Shown here in pieces: positions 37,195 to 48,339 of a stretch of 64,000 nt of DNA (its first letter is position 1; each line of letters opens with the position of its first letter). The notes beneath the pieces are model-generated. The model was not told the origin of the DNA, did not search any database, and was given only the letters and a program-made list of their open reading frames with translations. This DNA is from Rotaria sordida (taxonomy: Eukaryota > Rotifera > Eurotatoria > Philodinida > Philodinidae). The translations under genes were made by a program, and so were the position numbers. Location of the stretch: contig CAJNOL010000231.1 of the NCBI GenBank assembly GCA_905250125.1, positions 62,001 to 126,000 of the forward strand, written 5' to 3'.

Positions 37195-37520
37195 ATCGTC
37201 TCCTTCTTTTGATGATTATTTAAACGATTCATCATTAAAAGATGATGAAGAAGCTAATGCTCGCCATCACTCAGATATACATAAATGTAATACATCTACA
37301 AAATATCTTCATCAACTGTTGATGAACAGGACAAAAATAAAAAAAGAAATTTAAATTTGAACTTGTTTCACAAGATTCTGATAGTTGAAAATTATCAGTA
37401 AAAGAATTATGTGAAAAATGTCGTTGTTTTTATTTAGCAGCACAAAAAGAAAAAAAAAATTCATGAATTAGAAGAAGAACTTATTGTTGGAGAATATTTA
37501 TTTAATACAGAAAATTAACA
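37195..37520 (+). pseudogene. Degenerate coding remnant
   Basis: Codon-like sequence reads DSSLKDDEEANARHHSDIHK, then in another stretch KLSVKELCEKCRCFYLAAQ, then, after a frame change at an A-run, HELEEELIVGEYLFNTEN. In-frame stops and a frameshift break it. I cannot name the parent gene. The minus ORF at 37763-37975 (ending TVRKRTEAEK) nearby may be a further fragment. Confidence 0.4.
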
Positions 37521-39015
37521 TCTTTAGTGTTCTATCAAACATTCTAATTACTAAGTTCAGAAGTGCCGTTCTCGATATTTGTGTTTAATAAAAGTTATTC
37601 AATATTATCATCTGCTATTATATTGATATCATCACCATCATTTTCTTCTCATTTTTCATCGACTCCTTCATATTCCTCCGCATCGTTTCTAGTAATTTAT
37701 ACATCTTTCTAATAAAGGATCATTGTTAATAAACATATCGTAGTATTTATGAGCACGTACAATCATTTTTCTGCTTCCGTTCGCTTGCGAACAGTACCAA
37801 AATGAAAATCATGATTATCACGATCGTCGTCAGAATCAATGTTCATTTTGTTTATGATTAACTGAATAAGAATACTTAAATCAATCGCTATTGAAAAACG
37901 ATAGCTGTTGTATATAATACGCAATCGATCTATAAAACTATAATAAACACGTAATAGTGGAATAACAAAAATCAAGATGGGATGACAAGAGATAGCTACA
38001 CAAAAAATGAATATCTATCTATAATTGTTAATAGGCTGTAGCTTCTTGGCGTAGGATTAATTGAAGTGGGTCGCAGTCTCTATATGACTATGGTCATAAA
38101 ACATAATAAATATCTTTTGTTGAATACAAAAGAGCAAAAATCACTGAAGCTGAAAATAAAAATTTCAACTTGAATTTGGGATCAATGGACTATAGTTATT
38201 TATTCCTAATCATAAATGAATTATCATTTATATGATGAGGTTATGAGTATGACTAAGTATTCGATAATTTAAATACCTTCTTTTTCTTCATCTCATTAAT
38301 GATTACACGTGCATATATACCTTTATATTTCGTTGTTATATGAAATAAATTGATTATATGAAGTATTACAGTAACATTAAAGAAAATGAATTCATCGAAA
38401 GATAGTTATAAGAAATAAAATAAAAATTTCATAAGAGAAATTCATAACTATCAATAATAGATGAACAGAATTATTAACAAAAAAGTTTTGTACATTAAAT
38501 ATTGTGTGAATGAGACATTTGATATTACTAAAATTCAGAACATTTGCTAAAAATCATTACATATTTTTGAAAATTTCAAATAATAAATAAATACAAGATT
38601 AAATATCACAAGAAAACAAAATCAATTACTTCGTGTATTTTTAGAAGTTTTCAAAAGAAAAAAATGAATCTGTCTATTAATATATTCATCAAATTATACT
38701 TTGTAAATAACTTAAACAATGTGTATTGAATGACAAAACTGTACATATATTGTTGGTGATTATTTGACAATCACACAAGGATAAATCGATCGTTTCTTTC
38801 GTTTTTTTTTTGCTACGGATAATATGTACTGATTTTTTTCCTCACTCATTTTTATGAATATTGTATATTATGAGAAAAGAAAAAGTAACATGCATTTGTA
38901 GACCTTTTACTCTTATTCTCCTCACGAATATGTGAATTGATGAATACGGTTCATTGCACATTTATAGATAGAAACAAAAAAAAAAAGTATTGTTTTAGCT
39001 CTCACTTTGGTAATC

Positions 39016-39623
39016 ATGATGAGTTTAGGCGAACAAAACGAGGAAGAGAAGTCACAGCGTCGATCTACTCCTTATACGTAAGCTGCTGTTTGAATCATTA
39101 TGTATTAATATTTTTTTTGTTCATTTTATATATATATGATATATTAGTGAAAAAATTCAGGAGCGTCCTGAGCGCAACCCACCGATTCTATATAAACCAT
39201 TAAAGCCTAAAGATTTTTTTGAAAAAGTAAATTGAAATATTCTTCATTATTAATAATACTAAAATATAAACAATTGTTTTACTTTCTATCAATGTTTAGT
39301 ATCGTCATGATATTACCAGCAGAGTTTACAAAGTTTGGCCCAAAGTAGAAAAAGACTTCACATTAGAACCATTTCAAGCATCTTTTCGTTATTATGATTA
39401 TGGTGGTCAATATCTTTTCATGGTTGGTTTTGTTTTGTTTTTTTCTTAATAAGATGAAAAATAAATGAGTTTCATTTATTTTTATTTTTTTTTTGTATAG
39501 TGTGACTTACCTGATGGACGACCAACATATATAACAGTTACCGAATCATTCGAAGTAGAAGAGGGAGAACTAGCTAATGATGATGAAGAACGACGACGAC
39601 GCGTAATCATCAGTGTTAGTTGA
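39016..39623 (+). CDS. Unidentified conserved 128-residue protein
   Basis: Four exons (39016-39077, 39148-39226, 39300-39422, 39501-39623) join in frame to 128 residues. The start is the first of two adjacent Met codons; AATAAA follows at 39636-39641. The protein is acidic at the ends and has no signal peptide or membrane segment. Its middle is conserved-looking: NPPILYKPLKPKDFFEKYRH, then KVWPKVEKDFTLEPF, FRYYDYGGQYLF and CDLPDGRPTYITVTESFEV. The last 20 residues carry DDEERRRR. A second copy at 47086-47664 has the same exon structure but is broken, which shows the exon calls are right. I do not recognise the family; a small ciliary or structural protein is only a guess. Confidence 0.75.
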
Positions 39624-39641
39624 ATATTGTTCTAAAATAAA

Positions 39642-40570
39642 TTTTGTTATCGAATTTATTTGCATGATGAAAAATCTTAATTGTGAGGCAACATATATTT
39701 TTTTCTTCAATAAAGAAAAATTAATTTTGTTGAAACTTTAATTTATTTTCTCTTTATTCTATATCTCAAATGACTTTGTTGATGAAATTATGAAGATGTT
39801 TTAGAAATCATCTGGCTTTTTTTTTGTTGTTTCATTTTTGTTAACTAATAAATAATCAATACTTGTGAACAGATGTGTAATGTATATAAAAATGTTTTTC
39901 CAAGAGAAGGAAGGTAACACTGTAATTTTATATAGCATAAGTAAAAAATTTTATGTCAAATAAAAATGCATCAAAAATAGCGTTTAGATCAATCCAAAAG
40001 TAATGGCGGAGGTATCGTAATTCCTTATAGAAAGCAACAATAAAATATTGATTATTATTAAGAAATCTTAAAAAAGGAAATAGTCCTTTTGATATTTAAC
40101 AGATTTTTAATATTGATATTATTTCTTTTTTTAGGCTGAATATCAAAAGTAACAACTATTTATTGTTAAATATTTTTATTGTTGCTGAAATTAATATTAT
40201 TTGCTTAGAGAAAATTTTCTATTGTCTATCATCAAGATTAATTCAAAGTCTTTTGAATTTATCTAACTTTGAAAATTATTTGAATAGACAATTAGAACTT
40301 CGTTAGATATTACTTGTTATTATTATTATTATTTCTTAGATAGATTAGATATTAATTATGCTTTAGCTTTACTGTAAAAGAATTAGTTTGGTCGGAGAAT
40401 GTTTCTGAAGCTTTATTTATTGAATTTTGCTAATTTCTGGAAAAACAATAATTTAATTTAATATTCAGATTATATTTCATAAAATAAAATAAATGATGAA
40501 AATACATCAGAAATTTGAAACTTTGTTGAAAAAATGAACAAAAATGTAACTTGTCATGCAAATCTTGATC
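39642..40570. other. AT-rich spacer between the duplicated units
   Basis: No gene. The ORFs at 40430-40627 and 40534-40719 lie within or against the edge of the foldback element at 40571. Confidence 0.5.
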
Positions 40571-41956
40571 GTAAGAGAGACTGTCTAAGCCCATTGAGAA
40601 TTGTGATTTCATGGTCGAAATTAACATATAATGTTTTTTACATCATTCAATTCCTCAAAGAAAACTTGGATTATGAAAAAATTTTTAGGCTCCTGAGGTT
40701 TGATTTGATGGAGTTATAGGCTTTGGAACAGGAAGGAGTCTGAGAAATCGAGGAAAAAGTCATCTCCATTGTTCTGCTTATATCTCCATCATTTGTGTCC
40801 GCTCCGATCAGGCAACATCTCATTCGAAAGAGCACGTGAAGCTGAATAAAAAGCTTTTATTGCTCCTTTAAAATATTGAGCCTTGATATCTGAAAAAAAA
40901 AAATTTTTTTGAAAAACTTCGCATTTTTTAAATCAAGTTTAATACAATGTATCTTGTAGAACATTTTGTGTTCTACAAAATCCGTGTGAAAATTTTGAGA
41001 ACAAAATTTCAGAAAAGGTCGAAATAGCCGAGGAAATATCATTTCATGACATGAATTTGTGCCTTTTTCTCCTGATATTTAGCAGATTTCGGTAAGAAAA
41101 ATGACGAATTGATCAAAAGTAATATCATATTCTAAATTAGCTTCAAAAACTGAGTCAAGTTATGTATATTTGAATTATTTTTGAGACATTTTTTTTTTCA
41201 TAGAAAAATTTCCCGTACTTCCCTTAAAGTTGAGTCAAAGAATGAATTTCACCAAAAAATTATTTTGGCAGTGAATAAACAAGTTGAAAGGTTATAAAAT
41301 GGTAGTAGAACACAAATTGGCAAATGTCTAAACGATGAAAATGGCGTTTCCATGAAATTCATTTTTTGGTTCAACCCTAAGAGCGAGTAAGGGCGAAATT
41401 TTCGATAATCGTCATTTTTCTGACTGAAATCTGTTAAATATCAGGAGAAAAAGGCACAAATTCATGTCATGAAATGATATTTCTTCGGCTATTTCGACCT
41501 TTTCTGAAACTTTTTTCTCAAAGTTTTCACACGGATTTTGTAGAGCACAAAATGCTCTACAAGATGCATTGTATTAAATTTGATTTAAAAAATGCGAAGT
41601 TTCTCAAAAAAAAAAATTTTTTTTTCAGATATCAAGGCTCAATATTTTAAAGAAGCAATAAAAGCGTTTTGTTCAGCTTCACGTGCTCTTTCGAATGAGA
41701 TGTTGCCTGATCGGAGCAGACAAAAAATGATGGAGATATAAGCAGAACAATGGAGATGACTTTTTCCTCGATTTCTCAGACTCCTTCCTGTTCCAAAGCC
41801 TACAACTCCATCAAATCAAACCTCAGGAGCCTAAAATTTTTTCATAACCCTAGTTTTCTTTGAGGAATTGAATGATGTAATAAAAAATATATGTTAATTT
41901 CGATCATAAAATGACCATCTGGCCAAATGCGCGACAGTCTTGTGGATCCTCTCTTA
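40571..41956. mobile_element. Large foldback element, about 1.39 kb
   Basis: Arms of more than 500 bp pair inverted almost end to end: TAAGAGAG...GACTGTC at the left matches the complement at the right, then TTCCTCAAAGAAAAC, GGAACAGGAAGGAGTCTGAG and GCAACATCTCATTCGAAAGA all recur as complements. The centre is near 41270. The element sits exactly between the two duplicated units. No ORF longer than 70 codons. Confidence 0.8.
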
Positions 41957-42237
41957 ATTATTATAGATCAACATGCCACAAGTTTGTTCTTTTCGATACA
42001 TAAATTTCGTCTAAAAATTGACATTAGTGTTTGACTGAATCGAGTTCTGAATATATTCAAGTATTTGAATAAGACCATTATTTCTATCAAATTACGTTGA
42101 AAAATACTTGTTATATTTAATCTTGAATATAAAAACACAACTGTTTTATTGAAAACAGAAAAAAACAAGTTCATTATTAAAAATATACAAAAAAAAAAAG
42201 ATCATAAATCTGATATATTTTCTTTTTGTTCAATAAA

Positions 42238-44073
42238 TTATCCACTGGTTTCTCCTGTTGAACGTTGTCGCATTAATGTTGATTGTGCAAATAGTTCATA
42301 TTCTTGATGAAATCTTTTTGAAAGAATATTTGTATTGATTTTTTTTTTTGCAAGAAAAAGTAAACATAATGTTCTTAATGTTGGAGCTAAAAGAAAAAAT
42401 AATTATTCGAAAGATTAAATTAATTAATATATAATGTAAAACTAAATATACAATTTTTTTGTAATACGTAGTTAGATAGAGCTCGACGAGCTAAGAAAGA
42501 ATATGTGTATTTATCTTTTTGAAAGCTTTTTGTTAGAAAAAAATCGAATTTTTTCAATTTAAAAAAAAAATTTCCGTTTCTTACGGATTGTAAAACCTAT
42601 TATATCTAGATTCGTCATGAAAAACTGATTTCCTGCGACTAATTATATAATCAGTCTCAGAGAGTTGGTTTTCCCTATGGAATTTAAATATATCATTCTC
42701 ACAAGAGGTATGAAACGAAAATTGTTTTTTGAAAATATCTATCAGTCCTTTACTAGGAAAAGCGTACTCTTAGGACAAATTGACCTAGCAGAACTATCGA
42801 AAAAAACTCGATTTTTCTTTATCAAAAGATTTTAAAAAAAATACATTTCTTACTCAGCTCGTCAAGCTCTGTCTAATCATATATATAAAAGAAAACGAGA
42901 AAAAAATAAAATTTTCATTTGAATTTTGTAGTTTTTTTTTCGCCTTACCAAAATCGAAAACATAAAGATCACTTTGATCATAAAGTGTTGTTCTAAGAAC
43001 ATCAAGTTCTTGTATGTCATTTAAATGATTTGTAAATGTTGATGTTGATATTGGACTTGTTCCACCAAACATATACATTCGATCATGAATAACAAGACAA
43101 CATTGTCGTCGACGTGGAACAGGACTTCTAATACCACGAGTTTTTATACGACGCCATAATAATGTTAATGGATTAAATTCATACATATCATTAAAATGTA
43201 AACCAGTTACATTATTATAACCACCAAATATATACAATTTTCCATCATGAACAACTAAAAAACAAAAAAGAAATTTAAAATGAAATATTTTTAAAATAAT
43301 AACAAACAAGCAGAATGTGATCTTCTTCCACATGGTGTTTCTCCCATTGCTGTAACTAATGACCATGAATTATGTTCAGGATTAAAAATATAAAGACGAT
43401 CATCATAAATAGATTCTGTTGTTGGTTGATGTCCAATACGATCAAATCGTCCACCAAATAAATACATTTGTCCATCTAAATTTGTAGCTGAATGAAAATC
43501 ACGCCANNNNNNNNNNNNNNNNNNNNNNNNNNNNNNNNNNNNNNNNNNNNNNNNNNNNNNNNNNNNNNNNNNNNNNNNNNNNNNNNNNNNNNNNNNNNNN
43601 NNNNNNNNNNNNNNNNNNNNNNNNNNNNNNNNNNNNNNNNNNNNNNNNNNNNNNNNNNNNNNNNNNTAACAAAAAAATTTACTTGAAATAATTACTAGGA
43701 TCAAAACAAAATAGACGATTACATGATCCGAGATAATCATTTCGTCCACCCCATAAATAAAATTTTTGTTTATAAACAACAACTGTATGTCCATATCGTG
43801 AAAAAGGTGTTACATTATATTGTGAATCATCTAATTGAGGTTTTGGTAATAAATACCATTTTAATGTATCTAAATATAAATTAATTAACATATATATATA
43901 TAAAACAAATGATTTTTCTTACGAATATTGCAAATATGAATATCAATTGGAGTAATTCGTGTATAATCTTCTGTATCAGAATACCCACCAAATGAATAAA
44001 TAAAATCATCTAATGCACCTGCAGCATGATTTACTCGACGAGGTCCATTTTCAATAGATTGAATCCAATACAT
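42238..44073 (-). CDS. KLHDC3: Kelch-domain protein KLHDC3, copy 2 (assembly gap inside)
   Basis: This is a close paralogue of the gene at 32659-34224, with the same start MYWIQ, the same exon plan and the same stop (ETSG then TAA). The exons visible are open and splice sites are kept; changes are conservative (for example GYSDTEDY for GYSHKEDY). Exons 3 and 4 are hidden by the N run 43507-43666. The last intron is about 570 bp instead of 72 bp because of an inverted-repeat element (42469-42879). The gene is probably functional, but this cannot be concluded across the gap. The shared 3' flank and the partner pseudogene show that it arose by a segmental duplication. Confidence 0.85.
42469..42879. 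mobile_element. Inverted-repeat element in the last intron of KLHDC3 copy 2
   Basis: Terminal repeats of about 32 bp: GTTAGATAGAGCTCGACGAG on the left and GCTCGTCAAGCTCTGTCTAA on the right (its complement with few mismatches). About 410 bp, no ORF. Copy 1 lacks it at the same intron position, so it inserted after the duplication, or was lost from copy 1. Confidence 0.8.
43507..43666. other. Assembly gap (160 N) in KLHDC3 copy 2
   Basis: Copy 1 has about 363 bp between the same flanking words (33442-33804), so the gap is probably undersized by about 200 bp. It should contain exons 3 and 4. Confidence 0.95.
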
Positions 44074-47000
44074 TTTATGTTTAATAAGAAAAATCTTCTT
44101 ATGTCAATATTTCGTATAGATTACGCATATTCCTTGACTCACATGCAATGTTGTACATTATGAAATTTATCGTATTCTGTGGAACACTCATAGATGGTAG
44201 CAGCTGTCTGTTTCAACATGACTGGCTAATATCGAAAATGTCAGAAAGTGCAAAAACTAGCCTATAATAAGCAAAACTTAAGTGCACTTCTACAGGATAA
44301 ACACACCCTATTGATTAATTACTTTGTTGTCACAATACAAAACATCGTATATAGGCGGAAAGGGTGTGCGTTGTATAAGACTACTCCATCTATAGTTTCA
44401 AAAGAAAAATATCGTTTAAAGTAAAACTGTCATGCATTAAAAAAAATTAATAGAAATCTACATAATATCTTCCAACAAAATGACAATTTTATTAAATTCT
44501 ATTCTTTTACTGTTCATAAAGTTTCGTGCAGAATATGTTGAGTTGATCATATCACATATTGATCTTGTTGATAGAAAAAAAAGAACTAAAATCTTACGTA
44601 CTATGCATCTCTCAAAAGCATAGTAGACAATGTTTAGTCATCGAACATTGTATTGATCTTTAATTAAAACAAATTCTATTGATGTATGTGAGCAGACTAT
44701 AACCCACATGATGAAAATCTCTCGAAAATCGGCGGTTTAGCTAGTCCGATTACAGCTACATTTACCATAATAAATCATCGAGTTTTTCCAATTAATCGCG
44801 ACTTATCGGTAATTTTTTTCAGATAAAATTGATACACTTAGAGGAGTAGTGACTTTTCCAGAAAACACTTCAATTTCACACGTCTTCTAATCTAGACTAG
44901 TTAAGAGCTTCTTCCTGATTGTTCACAATTGGGGAATTAGTTCTTTTGTAACTAGTCAATTCCTTGATTGTTTTATTGTCACACAAATATTTATAGTTCA
45001 TTTTTTGTCTTCTCGTTATGAATTGACGGGGAAATTTTTTCAAAAGAAACCGCCATCTGAGTCACTAATATTAAACCGCGGGAGGCAAACCACTTATTCA
45101 GTTGTTATGAACCAGTAGAAATCGCAAGACAAAGATGTTTAGAAAAAGTAGAGTAATGGTGTGACTCTCAAGATCATATGTAATCGGCTGAAACTGCTGT
45201 TTGACTTTCATGAAGCACTGCCAGGTAATATGTCCTTCGTGGAACTATGAAATGAATTTCTAAGTATTCCATTGCTAGAAAGTTATCTTACTGTATCATG
45301 ATCATTGTAAGAACTGTTAGAAAATATCTTATGACTATTACGACACGATATCTTTATCTTTACACATTTCTTCATACATCGTTTATGTAATACACGAAAT
45401 GCGCTGATGATATTAATTAAGAAACTATGAATGTTCACTGCTAAAACTCGTAGCTTTTCTTGTTAATACCACCATTTCATACAAAAATCTTTTCTTCTGA
45501 ATAACGAAAGGTGAAGGACCATGTCTAAAACTAACTTGATCACTCGAAATGAAATCTTTGGAAATCGGCATGTCCGATATCACGTTTACAGCTACCTACA
45601 TTGTGATGCTTCTTCAGAAAGTCACAGTTTTACTTAAACATTTTTCCGTAGGCAGTTACTCATTTATCTAATTTTTTTTTCGGAGCATTTCCTCCTCTAT
45701 CATTTAGACGTTTTACTAAATAATAGATTTAATATACAAGGATTTGCTCACATTATTAATAAACTACTTAATCAAAGCTTTTTAGTTGCTCCGGAAAACC
45801 CTAAGGTTAGAAAATCAAAAAGTTTTGGCTCACTTTCATGCTCATAATATTTATAAATAAAAACAATAATTTTTTTTCTAAGACATTTTCATATTTGTTG
45901 GTAAAATGAGTCCAATGAAAATCGAAATAACCTGAAATTTCCATCGAGTAGTTCAAGAACTGTTTCCGTATCGGTCTCCATGTAAATAAATTAAGAAGAT
46001 ATCCCACGGAGAAAACGCCGTTTCCTCCTTCGTTTATTCTCATTGAGCTCCGTGCTCTACTGGACTTCATGTACTCTGGGAGTACCAGAGTACATCGTTT
46101 TGTCCTTGTATATTGCTCTTTTTTGTGTTTCGATTATGTTAAATCAAAATATTCAGAAAGACCATTTAGCTGTAAACGGTTAATAAAGTTAATCAGGATG
46201 ATTTTATTAGAGAATTCTAGAACTTCAAATAATTATGATTATATTAGAAACTTCCGTAAAATGATATAATCAAATATTAGTGTTTTTGTTTTTTTTTTGG
46301 TGTAATGATAAATATGACTGAATCATCGAATAAGATGAATAAATTGTCATAATAATTCAAAATGAAAGATAATTTATATAGATGAGCATTTAATGTGTTA
46401 GCAATAAAAATATATGTTTGATTTAATTTTTTTTTTGTGACAAAAATAAACTAAAATAATTTTTATTTAAATCATATTTAACATTGACTTTGTAATAAAA
46501 TAAATCATAATAAATAAACTAAGAATTTTATTAGAGAAATCTACAACCATCAATAATAGAAGGATAGGAAAGTCAAATTTATCAACGAGCAAGTTTTTCA
46601 CATTACGCTTCATGCGAAAGAAGCATTTCATACACTAAAATTTTGGATATTTGCTAAGAATCATTACTTATCTTCATACTGATATATCATATTTTTGAAA
46701 AACTTCAAATACTAAAGAAATACAAGATTAAACACTACAAAGAAAACAATTTGTCTATTAATATATTCATCATATTCTACTTTATAAGTAACTTAAATAA
46801 TATAGTAAATGGCAAAAACCTTACATATGTTATTGTTAATTATTCGATGATTACACAAGAATGAATTGATCGTTTCTATTCTTGTTCTATGGATAATATG
46901 CACACGTTTTTCTCCTCACTCATTTTATGAATATTGTATATTATAAGAAAAGAAAAATAAACGAGTGTCTGTGAACCTCTGCTCTCTTTCTCCTCACGAA

Positions 47001-47085
47001 TATGTGAATTGCCGAACACGGTTCATTGCACATTTATAGATAGAGACAAAAAAATACTGTTGTAGCTCTCATTGTAACAATAATC
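44074..47085. other. Spacer of the second duplicated unit
   Basis: Several blocks match the first unit (44600-44740 with 34550-34680; 46650-46750 with 38550-38630; 46900-47040 with 38820-38960). No gene. A perfect hairpin with an 11-bp stem, ATGTACTCTGG and CCAGAGTACAT, stands at 46069-46095. Confidence 0.55.
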
Positions 47086-47664
47086 ATGAGTTCGGATGAA
47101 CAAAATGATGAGACACAGTAGCACTGATCCCCCTCCTTATACGTAGGCTGTTCGAATCATTATTTATTAACATTTGTTTTCATTTATGTACGATATACTA
47201 GTGAAAGTATTGAGGAACCGGCGCCTGAACGTAATCCACCAATAGTATATAAGCCACTAAAGCCTAAAGACTTTTTTCAAAAAAGTAAATTGAAATATTC
47301 TTCGTCATTAATATTACTGAAATATGAATGATTGTTCTACTTTCTATAAAGATTTAGTATCGTAATGATATCACCAACAGAGTTTACAAAGTTTGACCCA
47401 AAATAGAGAAGAATTTCACATTAGACGCACTTTGAACATCTTTTCGTTTATATGATTATAGTGGTCAATACACTTTTCTAGTTTGTTTTATCTTTTGTTT
47501 TCAATAACATGAAAAACTGATGATTTTCTCTTGTTTTTATATAGTGTAATTTATCTGATGGACAACCCACATATATAACAGTTACTGAACTATTCGAAAT
47601 AGAAAATAGAGAACTAGCTAATAATGACGAAGACCATCGATGATGCGTGTGCAACAGTGTTAGC
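47086..47664 (+). pseudogene. Decayed copy of the 128-residue gene
   Basis: It is homologous over all four exons to 39016-39623. The start codon is kept (MSSDEQNDETQ), but TAG follows after 11 codons. Exon 2 (PERNPPIVYKPLKPKDFF) and exon 4 (GQPTYITVTELFEIE) are recognisable. Exon 3 has two TGA codons where copy 1 has Trp (KVW to a stop) and Gln in PFQAS (a different codon). The conserved Arg cluster at the end is replaced by a TGA at 47641. Clearly a pseudogene. Confidence 0.85.
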
Positions 47665-47965
47665 TGAATATTGTTTCAAATAAATTTTGTTATCGAATTC
47701 ATTTGCATGATGAACGATTTTAATTTTGGAATCGGCATGTATTTTTTACTCCAGTAAAGAAAATATGTCGCATTTAGAAAGAAAAGAAAGTTTACAAAAG
47801 AGTCTAGTCAATACTTTGTTGAATGATTAGCATATTCAATTAATTTTCTTTTTTTTTTTCTAATCTTGAATAATTGTTTTGATGATACTTTAGAAAACAT
47901 CTAACTGATCTTCATTTAATTGTAGCTAATAAATTATCAATGCTTGATAAGTGATGTATTTAATG

Positions 47966-48327
47966 GGTGGCACATGATAAATGACCTACTTTTGCATTTC
48001 ATTTTTTCACAATTTAATACGTTGTATTAAAAAAAAACAAAATATACTATAAGATGCAGCGTGAAAAGTTCTACAATTTACATAAGACAGCTTTTTTTAT
48101 AGTTGCACTTTTTACTTTCAAAGTGGTCAAAATTTAGAGCGATCAAATTTCGATGATGTGAAAATTGATTGCAGAAAAATTTTGCTTTTTTACAAAACAA
48201 TTATAATAAGCTGTCTCGTGTAAAATGTAGAGATTTTCTCGCTGCATCTAGTGATATATATATTTTTTTTTTTTAATACAATGTATTGAGTTGCGGAAAA
48301 ATGGATCATTTATCATGCGCCACCCGT
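47966..48327. mobile_element. Foldback MITE, about 360 bp
   Basis: Twenty-bp terminal repeats, GGGTGGCACATGATAAATGA and its complement (one mismatch), with inner pairing of AAGACAGCTT with AAGCTGTCT and AGATGCAGCG with CGCTGCATCT. The centre is near 48150. No ORF. It lies 300 bp downstream of the pseudogene. Confidence 0.8.
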
Positions 48328-48339
48328 TAGTTACTGCAC

